A stretch of 64,000 nucleotides of DNA from Stenotrophomonas maltophilia. Lineage in GTDB: Bacteria > Pseudomonadota > Gammaproteobacteria > Xanthomonadales > Xanthomonadaceae. The notes under the pieces were generated by a model. That model was not told the DNA's origin and did no database searches. It saw nothing but the letters and a program-made list of their open reading frames with translations. The translations under genes and the position numbers were made by a program. The stretch spans positions 551,000-614,999 of the forward strand of contig NZ_NEQV01000001.1 of assembly GCF_002799245.1 (NCBI RefSeq), given 5' to 3'. The first letter of the stretch is position 1. Each line of letters begins with the position of its first letter. Of this stretch, positions 47,969 through 56,386 are shown one piece after another.

Positions 47969-48844
47969 CTACCGCCCCAAAGTGGCCATGACGAAATCCA
48001 CGAAGCACTGCAAGCGGGGGCGCGGGCGGCGGTCGGGCAGGTAGATCAGATGCATCGGTCGCGGTTCGGGCAGGTAGTCGCGCAGCAGTGGCTTCAACCG
48101 TCCTGCTGCAATCTCCCCCGCCAGCAGCGCGGTAGGCTGCAGCACCAGGCCGGCCCCGGCCACGGCGGCTTCGCGCAGCGCGACACCATCATTGCAGGTG
48201 AGACGCGCATCCCAGTCCACCTGCTGGCCATTGGCCAGCTGCCAGCCATGTCCGCCGCGCCAGGCGAGATGGCTCAGGCAATCGTGCCCCTGCAGATCGG
48301 CCGGCGTGCGCGGCGTGCCGTGCCTGCGCAGGTATGACGGCGCCGCACACAGGCTCATCGCATACGGTGGCAGCGGCCGCGCCACCACCTCCTGCGATGG
48401 CAACGGCCCGACCCGGATCGCCGCGTCGAAGCCATCTTCGATCAGGTCCACGCGGCGGTTGCTCAGGTCCAGCTCGATGTTCAACTGCGGCTGCGCGCGC
48501 AGCAGGCCGGCCAGCCGCGGCGCCAGCACGCAGCTGCCCCAGGTGGTTGGCGCGCTGACCCGAAGCAGGCCACGCGGCTGTACCTGCAGGCCGGCCACGT
48601 CGGCCTCGGCCTGCTGCACCTGCTCCAGCACCTGCCGGCATCCTGCCAGGTAAGCGCTGCCGGCCTCGGTCAGGCGCTGGCGGCGGGTATTCCGTTGCAG
48701 CAGCGCGGTACCCAGGTGCGCCTCCAGCTGCTGGATGTACTTGCCCACCATCACTGCCGACACCTGCAACTGCTCGGCGGCGCCGGCGAAGCTGCCGCGC
48801 TCGGCGACCGCCACGAAGGCCTGCATGCAGCGAAGGGTATCCAT
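47969..48844 (-). CDS. LysR family transcriptional regulator
   Basis: A 291-aa LTTR with an N-terminal HTH (GSFAGAAEQLQVSAVMVGKYIQQLE), an effector domain containing LRVSAPTTWGSCVLAPRL, and a C-terminal LIYLPDRRPRPRLQCFVDFVM. It is divergent from a short-chain dehydrogenase gene 98 bp away; the gap contains GTTAGG/CCTAAC arms (48857-48862 and 48887-48892). Control of that gene is likely but unproven. Confidence 0.9.
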   Translation of the reverse strand: MDTLRCMQAFVAVAERGSFAGAAEQLQVSAVMVGKYIQQLEAHLGTALLQRNTRRQRLTEAGSAYLAGCRQVLEQVQQAEADVAGLQVQPRGLLRVSAPTTWGSCVLAPRLAGLLRAQPQLNIELDLSNRRVDLIEDGFDAAIRVGPLPSQEVVARPLPPYAMSLCAAPSYLRRHGTPRTPADLQGHDCLSHLAWRGGHGWQLANGQQVDWDARLTCNDGVALREAAVAGAGLVLQPTALLAGEIAAGRLKPLLRDYLPEPRPMHLIYLPDRRPRPRLQCFVDFVMATLGR

Positions 48845-48942
48845 TACTAATCCAGAGTTAGGAATCAGCAAAGCATACGCCGCTTACCTAACCCCAACGT
48901 GAGGGCGCAGACTGCGCCCATCCCCCTTCGCAAGGAACGGCC

Positions 48943-49545
48943 ATGAAGATCCTCCTCATCGGTGCCAGCGGCACCCTCGGCCAGGCGGTTGCCCGCCAGC
49001 TCGGCCCGCAGCACCAGATCCTCGCGGCAGGCCGCCGCAGCGGCGAGCTGCGCGTGGACCTGACCGACGACGCCAGCGTTGCCGAGCTGTTCACCCGTAC
49101 CGGCCCGGTCGATGCAGTGATCTCCACCACCGGCTCGGTGCATTTCGGGCCACTGCAGGAAATGACGCCGGCACAGTTCAACATCGGCCTGCAGGACAAA
49201 CTGCTGGGACAGGTGCGGTTGGCACTGGCCGCCCAGCACCACCTGAACGCTGGCGGCTCGATCACCCTGACCAGCGGCATCATCAGCGCGCAGCCGATCC
49301 GCGACGGCGTCAACGCCACCGCAGTGAATGCCGCACTGGAAGGCTTCGTGCGCGCAGCCGCACTGGAGCTGCTGCCGCGCGGCCTGCGCATCAACGTGGT
49401 CAGCCCGAACGTGCTGATCGAATCGATGGCGGCCTATGGCCCCTACTTCCCGGGCTTTGAAGCGGTAAGCGCGCAACGCGCAGCGCTGGCCTTCCAGCGC
49501 GCGGTGGAAGGCATCCAGAGCGGAGAGACCATCACGGTCTGGTAA
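48943..49545 (+). CDS. Short-chain dehydrogenase family protein lacking the Tyr-Lys pair
   Basis: A 200-aa Rossmann protein with GASGTLG at the N-terminus and a conserved Ser in TSGIIS. At the place of the usual YxxxK catalytic pair it has NATAVNAALEGF, so both Tyr and Lys are replaced. It may still bind NAD(P) but is unlikely to use the standard mechanism. GGAACGG precedes ATG 48943. It is divergent from a LysR regulator; a terminator follows directly. Confidence 0.87.
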   Translation: MKILLIGASGTLGQAVARQLGPQHQILAAGRRSGELRVDLTDDASVAELFTRTGPVDAVISTTGSVHFGPLQEMTPAQFNIGLQDKLLGQVRLALAAQHHLNAGGSITLTSGIISAQPIRDGVNATAVNAALEGFVRAAALELLPRGLRINVVSPNVLIESMAAYGPYFPGFEAVSAQRAALAFQRAVEGIQSGETITVW

Positions 49546-49613
49546 GAAAAAGGGGACGGAGGGGATTAAGTCGTTTGTGCACTTGCGACTTAATCCCCTC
49601 CGTCCCCTTTTTC
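49546..49613. terminator. 28-bp inverted repeat, shared terminator
   Basis: Perfect 28-nt arms (GAAAAAGGGGACGG...TTAAGTCG and complement) with a 12-nt loop. A-run and T-run ends make it a terminator in both directions between the dehydrogenase and soxR; it starts right after the dehydrogenase stop and overlaps the soxR stop. A second copy is at 57346-57424. Confidence 0.9.
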
Positions 49614-50046
49614 ATTCCCAGCGCATCGGACCATCGCCGCGTTCGCCGAGGACGTCGCCGGGGTTGGCCAGGCGGCAATGCTGCAGCGACAGGCAGCCAC
49701 AGCCGATGCAGCCGGTCAGTTCATCGCGCAGCAGCTGCAGCATGTGGATGCGCTCTTCCAGCTCGGTGCGCCAGCGCGCGGACAGCTTGGCCCAGTCGGC
49801 CTTGGTCGGCGCGCGGCCTTCAGGCAGGCTCTCGAAGGCGCGCCCGACCGCTTCCAGTGGCATGCCCACCCGCTGCGCCACGCGGATCACCGCCAGCCGG
49901 CGCAGCACATCCCGGCTGTATCGGCGCTGGTTGCCCGAGGTGCGCAGGCTGCTGATCAGTCCCTTGCGCTCGTAGAAATGCAGTGCGGAAACGGCCACGC
50001 CACTGCGCTGGGAGACCTCGCCCACGCTGAGTTCCTGGGATGCCAT
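49612..50046 (-). CDS. soxR: Redox-sensing transcriptional activator SoxR
   Basis: A 144-aa MerR-family regulator with [24 protein letters not shown] and the 2Fe-2S ligands Cys113, 116, 118, 124 in [12 protein letters not shown], the exact SoxR spacing. Oxidation of the cluster by redox-cycling compounds activates a nearby promoter. No soxS lies here; the divergent target is an MFS exporter, as known for SoxR/mfsA of S. maltophilia. Confidence 0.95.
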   Translation of the reverse strand: MASQELSVGEVSQRSGVAVSALHFYERKGLISSLRTSGNQRRYSRDVLRRLAVIRVAQRVGMPLEAVGRAFESLPEGRAPTKADWAKLSARWRTELEERIHMLQLLRDELTGCIGCGCLSLQHCRLANPGDVLGERGDGPMRWE

Positions 50047-50049
50047 TGC

Positions 50050-50080
50050 TTGACCTCAACTACAGTTGAGGTGTCATGCT
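50050..50080 (+). promoter_or_regulatory. SoxR box and promoter of mfsA
   Basis: The 18-bp dyad CCTCAACTACAGTTGAGG (50054-50071) lies between -35 TTGACC (50050-50055) and a -10 CATGCT (50075-50080) with a 19-bp spacer, aligning position for position with the E. coli soxS promoter. This puts the start of transcription near 50087 and rules out ATG 50076 as the mfsA start. Confidence 0.85.
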
Positions 50081-50126
50081 GCTATCTTCGCCGCCAGTTG
50101 ACAAGCGCGCCCCGCGCCTGACCCGT

Positions 50127-51497
50127 ATGACCACGACCGTCTCTCCCGCCGACAGCCACCTGCCGGCCGATACATCGATCCTGTCCGCGCGCTACCGCGC
50201 CACCACCATCGGCATGGTCGCGCTGGTCGCGCTGCACGCCTTCGAGGCCTTGGCCGTCGCGGCCGCCATGCCCACCGTGGCCGAAGCACTCGATGGCCTG
50301 CGCCTGTACGCGCTGGCTTTTGGCGGCACCCTGGCCACCAGTGTGATCGGCATGACCCTGGCTGGACGCTGGGCCGATCGCCACGGCCCGGCGAGGCCAC
50401 TCTGGTATGGCCTGGGTTGCTTCGTGCTGGGCCTGTTGCTGGCCGGCTTTGCGATGCGCATGGGCATGCTGGTGGCCGGGCGCCTGATGCAGGGCCTGGG
50501 CGCGGGCGCGATTTCGGTCTCGCTGTACGTGATGGTCGGCCGCAGCTACCCCGAACACCTGCGACCGAAGGTGTTCGCCGCGTTCTCGGCGGGCTGGGTG
50601 GTGCCTTCGATGGTCGGCCCGGCATTGAGTGGGCTGATCGTGCAGCATCTCGGCTGGCGCTGGGTATTCCTGGCAGTGCCGCTGTTGGCGATACCGGCGG
50701 CACTGCTGCTGCGCCCGGCGTTGGCACGCATGCAGTCCACCGTGACCGTCAGCGATGACAAAGGGCGTGGCAACGTGGTGCGCTGGGCCAGTGGGGCGTC
50801 GCTGGCAGCGTTGCTGCTCTATCTCGGCGGTCAGCAGCAGGGCATGGCCGCCCTGCTCTGCATCGGCGTGGCGATGCTGGCGCTGCTGTTCTGCGTGCAT
50901 CGGCTGCTGCCGGCCGGAACGCTGATCCTGCGCCGTGGCCTGCCCAGCGTGATCGCGCTGCGCGGCATCGCCGCGGCTGCGTTCTTCGCCTGCGAGGCCT
51001 ATCTGCCCCTGCTGCTGCAGCGCGAACGGGGGCTCTCGCCCAGCTGGGCCGGTGCAGTGCTCAGCCTCGGTGCGCTGGGCTGGTTCGCCGGCTCCTGGCT
51101 GCAGGGTCACCAGCAGCGTGGCTGGTCACGCCAGCAGCTGCTGCGCGTTGGCACCGTGATGATGACGTTCGGCATCGCCGCAACGCTGGCGGTGCTGTTC
51201 AAGCAGATGCCGCTGCCGGTCGCGCTGGTCGGCTGGGCGGTGACCGGCTTCGGCATGGGCATGATCTACGCAAGCCTGTCGGTGCTCACCCTGTCGCTGT
51301 CAGCGCCGCATGAGCAGGGTGCCAACACCTCGGCGCTGCAGCTGAGCGAAGCGTTGTCGGTGACCACCGCGCTGGCGGTCTCCGGTGCGTTGTTCGCCAT
51401 GTTCGTGGAAACCGCGCCGCACACCGGCTATCTGCTGTGCCTGGCGATCACTTTCGGCCTGGCGGTACTGGCCGCGCTGATCGCGCGGCGGGTGTAG
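50127..51497 (+). CDS. mfsA: MFS exporter MfsA, SoxR-regulated
   Basis: A 456-aa MFS protein with 12 or more helices; the A-motif-like segment is AGRWADRHGPAR (about 85-96). It is related to drug/H+ antiporters. The SoxR-controlled promoter and the divergent soxR match the mfsA locus of S. maltophilia, an exporter tied to paraquat resistance. ATG 50127 is used because the earlier ATG at 50076 lies within the -10 element. Substrates other than redox cyclers are not evident. Confidence 0.88.
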   Translation: MTTTVSPADSHLPADTSILSARYRATTIGMVALVALHAFEALAVAAAMPTVAEALDGLRLYALAFGGTLATSVIGMTLAGRWADRHGPARPLWYGLGCFVLGLLLAGFAMRMGMLVAGRLMQGLGAGAISVSLYVMVGRSYPEHLRPKVFAAFSAGWVVPSMVGPALSGLIVQHLGWRWVFLAVPLLAIPAALLLRPALARMQSTVTVSDDKGRGNVVRWASGASLAALLLYLGGQQQGMAALLCIGVAMLALLFCVHRLLPAGTLILRRGLPSVIALRGIAAAAFFACEAYLPLLLQRERGLSPSWAGAVLSLGALGWFAGSWLQGHQQRGWSRQQLLRVGTVMMTFGIAATLAVLFKQMPLPVALVGWAVTGFGMGMIYASLSVLTLSLSAPHEQGANTSALQLSEALSVTTALAVSGALFAMFVETAPHTGYLLCLAITFGLAVLAALIARRV

Positions 51498-51516
51498 CGC
51501 GGCCGCATCGCGGGAT

Positions 51517-51535
51517 TGCCGGCCAGCGGCCGGCA
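51517..51535. repeat. REP hairpin TGCCGGCC-AGC-GGCCGGCA
   Basis: 8-bp perfect stem between the convergent mfsA and hydrolase genes, ending 1 bp before the hydrolase stop. The same element forms part of the units at 31-410. Confidence 0.8.
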
Positions 51536-53557
51536 CTACCGGATACCGGTGCCCACGTCATCGATGTCCCGATGCAGGATGCGGCGCACTTCCAGCACCG
51601 CCTGCGGGGTCTCCTGCACGCTGTGGCCGGAAATGATCACCTTCTCCGACAGCGCACCTGGCAGGTGTGCGCTCCAGTACGGCACCAGCCCGTCATCGGA
51701 CTTCTCCACCGGCAGTTCCGGCTTGCGCTGGGCGATGATCGAGTGGTACTTCAGGCCGGTTTCGATCGGCAGCTGCGCAGCGGCCTTCACGAAGGGATCG
51801 CTGGCCTTGAGGTTGTCGATGCTGTTGGGAATCTTCGGCTTGGCGGTACCGTCCACCTGCTGCTCGGCCTGCGCCAGCGCCAGGAACACATCCTCGAACT
51901 TGCCGAGGATGGTCAGCGGCAGGCGTACCAGCCGCCCGATCAGGCGCCCGACCTTGTTGCCGGCAATATCCGTGCCCTGGTGCGGCGCGGCGATGAAGAT
52001 CGCGCGCTCCACATTCGGCTGCGCCTTGAAGTGCAGCAACGGCCCCAGCTTGGCCTGCACCCGCTTCAGGCGCTCTCCCTTCAGATCGTAGTTGGCCAGC
52101 AGGTCATTCCACAGCACGTCACCGGAGTCGCTCACCAGCAGGCGCGCGAGCACGCCGCCCATGCTGTGGCCGATATAGACCATGTCCTTCGATGCACGCG
52201 CAGTGCCATTGGGATCGAAGTGCTTGAGCGTGTCGTTGAACGCGTTGGCGATCTCGTAGCGGTTCAATGCGATCGGTGCGTTGGTCGGGTAATAGACCTG
52301 CCATACCTGGAACTGCTGGCGCAGTTCGGGGTCGCCCATGATTTCGTTGGCCAGGTTCACCCAGGCTTCCGGGCTGCTGGCCAGGCCGTGCAGCATGAAG
52401 ATGATGCGACGGTTCGGATCCCACGGCTGCATCAGGTAGATGTGTGGTTCACCGATACCCTCGCTCATGCCGAACAGGGTGCGCAGTGACTGCCGGGCGA
52501 AGCCACTCTGCGCCAGCCACAGGCCGTAGGCGGCGGTGAAATTGCCGGCCAGCGGCACCTGTTCGCCGTGCAGGGTGATGCGCTCAGTGGCTTCCGGCGA
52601 ATAGGCATCCAGCTCGACCCGGCGCGTACGCATCACATCGTCCAGGCTGCTGCCCTCGAACCGCAGCAGCGCGGTGACGTTGATCGAGGACATCTCGCTG
52701 AACTCGGGCACCGAGTCGTCATGCCGGTGGCGACGGCCACGACGCTCGCCATCTTCATCATCCGATGCCGTTTCGGCTTTGGGGCCATCCGGCGCGATCA
52801 CCGGCGCAACCAGCTTCGGCGGATCCATCACCATCACCAGCTCGGCACCGAAGCCATCGCGGCGATAGGTGCTGCGCAGGCCAACGAAGCTGACTGTGCC
52901 CGCCGGCACCAGCTGCGCGGGAATGCTCTTCAGGCCCAGCTGCTGGTAGTTGGAGGCCAGCGACCAGCTACCGACCGTGAGCGGCTTGGTGTAGTCCTCG
53001 CCGGCGAGTGCCGCCGCACGCGCACGCACGAACAGCACCACTGCGGCCTTTTCAGCCGCGTAGTTGTAGTAGTCACGCACCTGCGTCTGCCGGTCTTCGA
53101 AGGCACGGTCGGACGGCGAACGCCCGCTGTAGAACAGGTAGGCATAGGCATAGCGTGCGGCTTCCAGCCAGGCGTCCAGTGCGGCATCGCTCATCGGCGG
53201 ATCGCCGGCGGCGGTCTTCTTCGGCGTCAGTGCCAGCGCAGCCTTCACCCACAGTTCGGACAGCGCCGACAGCCGCTGCTCGACGTTGAGATCGTCGGTC
53301 ATCAGCAGCGTGCTGCGGCAGACCAGGAAGTCCTTCTCACACTGCGACTCGTCCAGGCCCGCCGCGCTGAGCGTCTCGCGCGCGGCCGGGCTGAGCTTGC
53401 CGGTGTTGAGCACGTCGGCACGCTTGTTGACCAGCGAATCGCTGGACGTGACCTGCTTGACGGTCACCATCGCGCAGCCGCTGCTGCCCAGCAGCAGGAA
53501 GGCGGCGAACAACACCGGCAGCGCACGCTGCCAGCGGATCAGGAGGCGTCGAGTCAT
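51536..53557 (-). CDS. Large alpha/beta-hydrolase lipoprotein
   Basis: A 673-aa protein with a lipobox (LGSSGC, Cys about residue 28), a long N-terminal part of unknown fold (about 30-370, containing a charged Asp/Glu/Arg/His stretch around 275-290) and a C-terminal alpha/beta hydrolase: oxyanion LHGLASSPEAW, nucleophile GHSMGGV, late SGHSVQE. Likely an envelope esterase or lipase. Its start shares a base with the upstream DUF4105 gene stop (TAATG), so the two are coupled. Substrate unknown. Confidence 0.85.
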   Translation of the reverse strand: MTRRLLIRWQRALPVLFAAFLLLGSSGCAMVTVKQVTSSDSLVNKRADVLNTGKLSPAARETLSAAGLDESQCEKDFLVCRSTLLMTDDLNVEQRLSALSELWVKAALALTPKKTAAGDPPMSDAALDAWLEAARYAYAYLFYSGRSPSDRAFEDRQTQVRDYYNYAAEKAAVVLFVRARAAALAGEDYTKPLTVGSWSLASNYQQLGLKSIPAQLVPAGTVSFVGLRSTYRRDGFGAELVMVMDPPKLVAPVIAPDGPKAETASDDEDGERRGRRHRHDDSVPEFSEMSSINVTALLRFEGSSLDDVMRTRRVELDAYSPEATERITLHGEQVPLAGNFTAAYGLWLAQSGFARQSLRTLFGMSEGIGEPHIYLMQPWDPNRRIIFMLHGLASSPEAWVNLANEIMGDPELRQQFQVWQVYYPTNAPIALNRYEIANAFNDTLKHFDPNGTARASKDMVYIGHSMGGVLARLLVSDSGDVLWNDLLANYDLKGERLKRVQAKLGPLLHFKAQPNVERAIFIAAPHQGTDIAGNKVGRLIGRLVRLPLTILGKFEDVFLALAQAEQQVDGTAKPKIPNSIDNLKASDPFVKAAAQLPIETGLKYHSIIAQRKPELPVEKSDDGLVPYWSAHLPGALSEKVIISGHSVQETPQAVLEVRRILHRDIDDVGTGIR

Positions 53558-54573
53558 TACTGCGGGTCCTGCTCGGTACCAGGCACGCCCTGGCGGATCA
53601 CGGTGGAGAAGTGGTCGGCGCTGCCCAGGTCCAGCGCACGCTGGGTGATGCGGCCCTTGTCATGCAGTTCGGCATAAGGCACGCCCGGGGTGAGCGCACC
53701 CACCTCCTGCGCATACTCGGCCAGATACCCGGACAGCAGCAGGCGGTAGTCCAGTGGCAGGCGCGGCGCGATGTGGCGGGCCAGGTCGAAGACGATGGTG
53801 GTGCAGTTGCTGGTGAGCGTGTTGTAGAAGCCCGGCTTCGCATCCAGTTCGCGCGCCTGCGCGATGTAGGCGGCAAACAGTTCCTTCAGCTGCGCAGGGT
53901 CCATGCCGTGCAGGCGGTACAGATAGACATCCTCGCCGCGCGCATTGGTGCGGGTGCGGATGATGTCGGTCTCCTCCGAGGCCACCAGGGTCATCTCGAA
54001 CTTGCGGAAGAAGCCGCCCAGCGCCGAGAACGATTCGCCGCGTTCCTTGCGGATCTCCAGCGAGAACACCAGATGGCGCCCATCCTCGAAACCAAACGAG
54101 ATGAGGGTGTGGGCGATCGCCGGGCCCATCCAGTACGAGAGCACCAGGTCGGCCGAACGCAGCTGGTCCAGGTCGTACTCGCGGCGCACCCAGTGCGCGT
54201 CGTAGTCGGTCTCAGTGCGCCAGGTGAAATCACGCACGTTGTCGAACACCACGTGGCGCCCGTCGAAGGACACCACATGCAGGCGCTGGGCCACGTCATC
54301 GGCCCACACGCGGTCCTGGCGTGGGGTCAACAGCAGCCACCACAGGCCGGCCAGCGCCAGCGAGGCGCCGAACGCCAGGCCCAGGCGACGGTGGCTGCGG
54401 CCACGCGCGACCCGCCACGACGCCCACAGCGCAAGCAGCAGCCACAGCACCGCAACGCCGTTCGCCAGCCAGCCCGGCCCCGGCATCTGATAGGCCAGCA
54501 GCCCGGTCACCCACAACGCTGCCAGCGCCATGGCACTTCCTGTCATCCAACGTCCTGCGGCTTTCACTGGCAT
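53557..54573 (-). CDS. DUF4105 (Lnb N-terminal periplasmic domain) membrane protein
   Basis: A 338-aa protein with two or three N-terminal helices (about 10-27, 34-52, 62-82), then a periplasmic domain: FTWRTETDYDAHWVRREYDL, HTLISFGFEDGRHLVFSLEIRKERGE and TSNCTTIVFDLARH, typical of DUF4105. The Cys in SNCTT resembles a papain-like nucleophile. It is translationally coupled to the large lipoprotein esterase, suggesting joint action on envelope lipids or lipoproteins. ATG 54573 chosen; others nearby are possible. Confidence 0.85.
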   Translation of the reverse strand: MPVKAAGRWMTGSAMALAALWVTGLLAYQMPGPGWLANGVAVLWLLLALWASWRVARGRSHRRLGLAFGASLALAGLWWLLLTPRQDRVWADDVAQRLHVVSFDGRHVVFDNVRDFTWRTETDYDAHWVRREYDLDQLRSADLVLSYWMGPAIAHTLISFGFEDGRHLVFSLEIRKERGESFSALGGFFRKFEMTLVASEETDIIRTRTNARGEDVYLYRLHGMDPAQLKELFAAYIAQARELDAKPGFYNTLTSNCTTIVFDLARHIAPRLPLDYRLLLSGYLAEYAQEVGALTPGVPYAELHDKGRITQRALDLGSADHFSTVIRQGVPGTEQDPQ

Positions 54574-54700
54574 CCTGTGGCGGTCCCGAAGCCGCATAGT
54601 TAGCCACAAGCGGGTTCACCGTGGCATCTACGGCCCGTTCAGGCACGCCGGCGCACCGTCTGCGGCGGCCCCCGCGGCCCGTATGGATCACACAGGAGCA

Positions 54701-55108
54701 ATGATGGGCATCACTTCCGTGGCCGGCGTTCCGGTCCAACCCCAGCACCGCGCGACCTGCCACTGTGGCACGGTCGAACTGCTGCTGGACCTGCCGGATG
54801 GCATCGTCGATCCCCGCCGCTGCGACTGCTCGATGTGCCGGCGCCGTGGTGCCATTGCCGCCAGCGTCACCCGCCAGGGCCTGCAGGTGGTGCGCGGGCA
54901 GAATCACCTGCAGATGTACCAGTTCAACACCCATGTGGCCGAACACTACTTCTGCGGCGTGTGCGGCATCTACACGCACCACCGGCGCCGCTCCAACCCG
55001 GACCAGTACGGCTACAACGTGGCGTGCCTGGAAGGCATCGACCCGTTCGCACTGGGCATCATCCCGGTCAACGACGGGGTCAACCACCCGGCCGACCGCA
55101 GCGCCTAG
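54701..55108 (+). CDS. GFA family (CENP-V/Mss4-like) zinc protein
   Basis: A 135-aa protein with the GFA cysteine pattern: CHCG, CDCSMCRRR, and CGVCG, followed by HHRRRSNPDQYGYNVACLEG. Family members include putative glutathione-formaldehyde adduct enzymes, but most have no proven role. CAGGAG precedes tandem ATG codons at 54701 and 54704. Its stop overlaps that of a possible small gene on the other strand by the four bases CTAG. Confidence 0.9.
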   Translation: MMGITSVAGVPVQPQHRATCHCGTVELLLDLPDGIVDPRRCDCSMCRRRGAIAASVTRQGLQVVRGQNHLQMYQFNTHVAEHYFCGVCGIYTHHRRRSNPDQYGYNVACLEGIDPFALGIIPVNDGVNHPADRSA

Positions 55109-55278
55109 TGGCGCGTGCGCCGTGGTGGCGTGGCGACCTTCTGCCAGGGCGCCATGCCGCTGCGCCCGGCCCGCGCAGGGCGTTTCAGCCAAGGCCGGCG
55201 TGGCGGCACCTGCGGCGCGTCCGTGACCGGGGGAGGAAGAGGTCTACGGCCGGGCCAGAGATGGTCGAGCAGCCACAT
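55105..55278 (-). CDS. Possible small basic Pro/Arg-rich protein (57 aa)
   Basis: A 57-aa frame beginning MWLLDHLWPG, very rich in Arg and Pro (pI clearly basic). An ACGGAGA ribosome site stands 6 nt before ATG 55278, and the stop sits at the GFA gene stop. GC-rich antisense frames easily give such proteins, so only the ribosome site and the placement support it. Function unknown. Confidence 0.35.
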   Translation of the reverse strand: MWLLDHLWPGRRPLPPPVTDAPQVPPRRPWLKRPARAGRSGMAPWQKVATPPRRTRH

Positions 55279-55469
55279 GGCGGGTCTCCGTGGGGGACGG
55301 GGACGATCGACATTAGGCCTGGAGGGGCATAGGCGGCGTGAGCGGAAAACGACAACGGGATGACGGCAGAGCCCGGCGTGGGGACTTCCTTGCCCGACGG
55401 TGCGCAGCGGGAATCACCGGCGCCTGATTCCACGGGCGTGCCTTGCCGCCTGCGAACGCACAGGCGACG

Positions 55470-56348
55470 TCAGGCCCCGGCCGCCACCTCCAGGAAATTG
55501 CGCAGCACCGGCGACGGTTGCTCCGGCCGCGTGCAGAACGGCAGCGTGAAGCGCGCGGCGTCGCTTTCCAGCGCACGGTAGACGATCTCCTGCGGGCGGA
55601 AACTGGCCATGCTGGCGGGCACGATCGCCACCCCCGCCTCCACCGCCACCAGCGACAACACCGCATGCATGCCCTGCGCCTCCTGCACCACATGCGGGGT
55701 GAAGCCTGCGGCCGTGCACAGGCCCAGCACCTGCGCGTGGAAGCCGATGCCCTCGCCTGCCGGCCATGAAACGAACGGTTCGTCGGCCAGCAGCGCCACA
55801 CTGACCTCCGGCGCGTCGGCCAGCGCATGTGCACGCGGCAGCGCGATCGCCAGACGGTCATGGTCGAAGTCGTGCAGCACCAGCTCGGTGGCGGGAATCG
55901 GTGGAATCAGCACACCGACGTCGATGCGCTGCTCACGCAGCCACAGCTGCTGTTGACGCGACGTGGCTTCCTGCAGATGCAGCTGAACCTGCGGATACTG
56001 CTGGCGGAAGCAGCGGATCAGGCCTGGCAGGCGGCCATACAGCGCACTGCCCACATAGCCTACGCGCAGGCTGCCGGACTGCCCGGCAGCCGCTTCGCGC
56101 GTACGCTGCAGCGCCTGCTCGGCCTGCTGCAGCGTCGCCCGCGCCTCCACCAGCAGCGTCTGCCCGGCCACGGTCAAGCCCAGGGTACGGTTGCCGCGCA
56201 CGATCAGTTCGCTTCCAAGTTCGTCTTCCAGCCGACGTATCGCTGCCGTCAGCGGTGGCTGCGACATGTGCAGGCGGGCGGCGGCACGATGGAAATGCAG
56301 CTCTTCGGCCACGGCCACGAACTGGCGAAGCAGGCGCAGGTCGATCAT
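55470..56348 (-). CDS. LysR family transcriptional regulator
   Basis: A 292-aa LTTR: DLRLLRQFVAVAEELHFHRAAARLHMSQPPLTAAIRRLE at the N-terminus and an effector domain resembling that of BenM/CatM-type regulators (LRVGYVGSALYGRLPGLI). It follows the SDR gene by 38 bp on the same strand, so both are likely one transcript. ATG 56348 starts the HTH. Ligand unknown. Confidence 0.9.
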   Translation of the reverse strand: MIDLRLLRQFVAVAEELHFHRAAARLHMSQPPLTAAIRRLEDELGSELIVRGNRTLGLTVAGQTLLVEARATLQQAEQALQRTREAAAGQSGSLRVGYVGSALYGRLPGLIRCFRQQYPQVQLHLQEATSRQQQLWLREQRIDVGVLIPPIPATELVLHDFDHDRLAIALPRAHALADAPEVSVALLADEPFVSWPAGEGIGFHAQVLGLCTAAGFTPHVVQEAQGMHAVLSLVAVEAGVAIVPASMASFRPQEIVYRALESDAARFTLPFCTRPEQPSPVLRNFLEVAAGA

Positions 56349-56386
56349 CTCGGTGCAGGCAGTGGAAACCTGCCTAGGGTACGCCG

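Noticed and set aside
50076..50126. ATG 50076 as the mfsA start
   Set aside because: It lies in the SoxR promoter -10 element.
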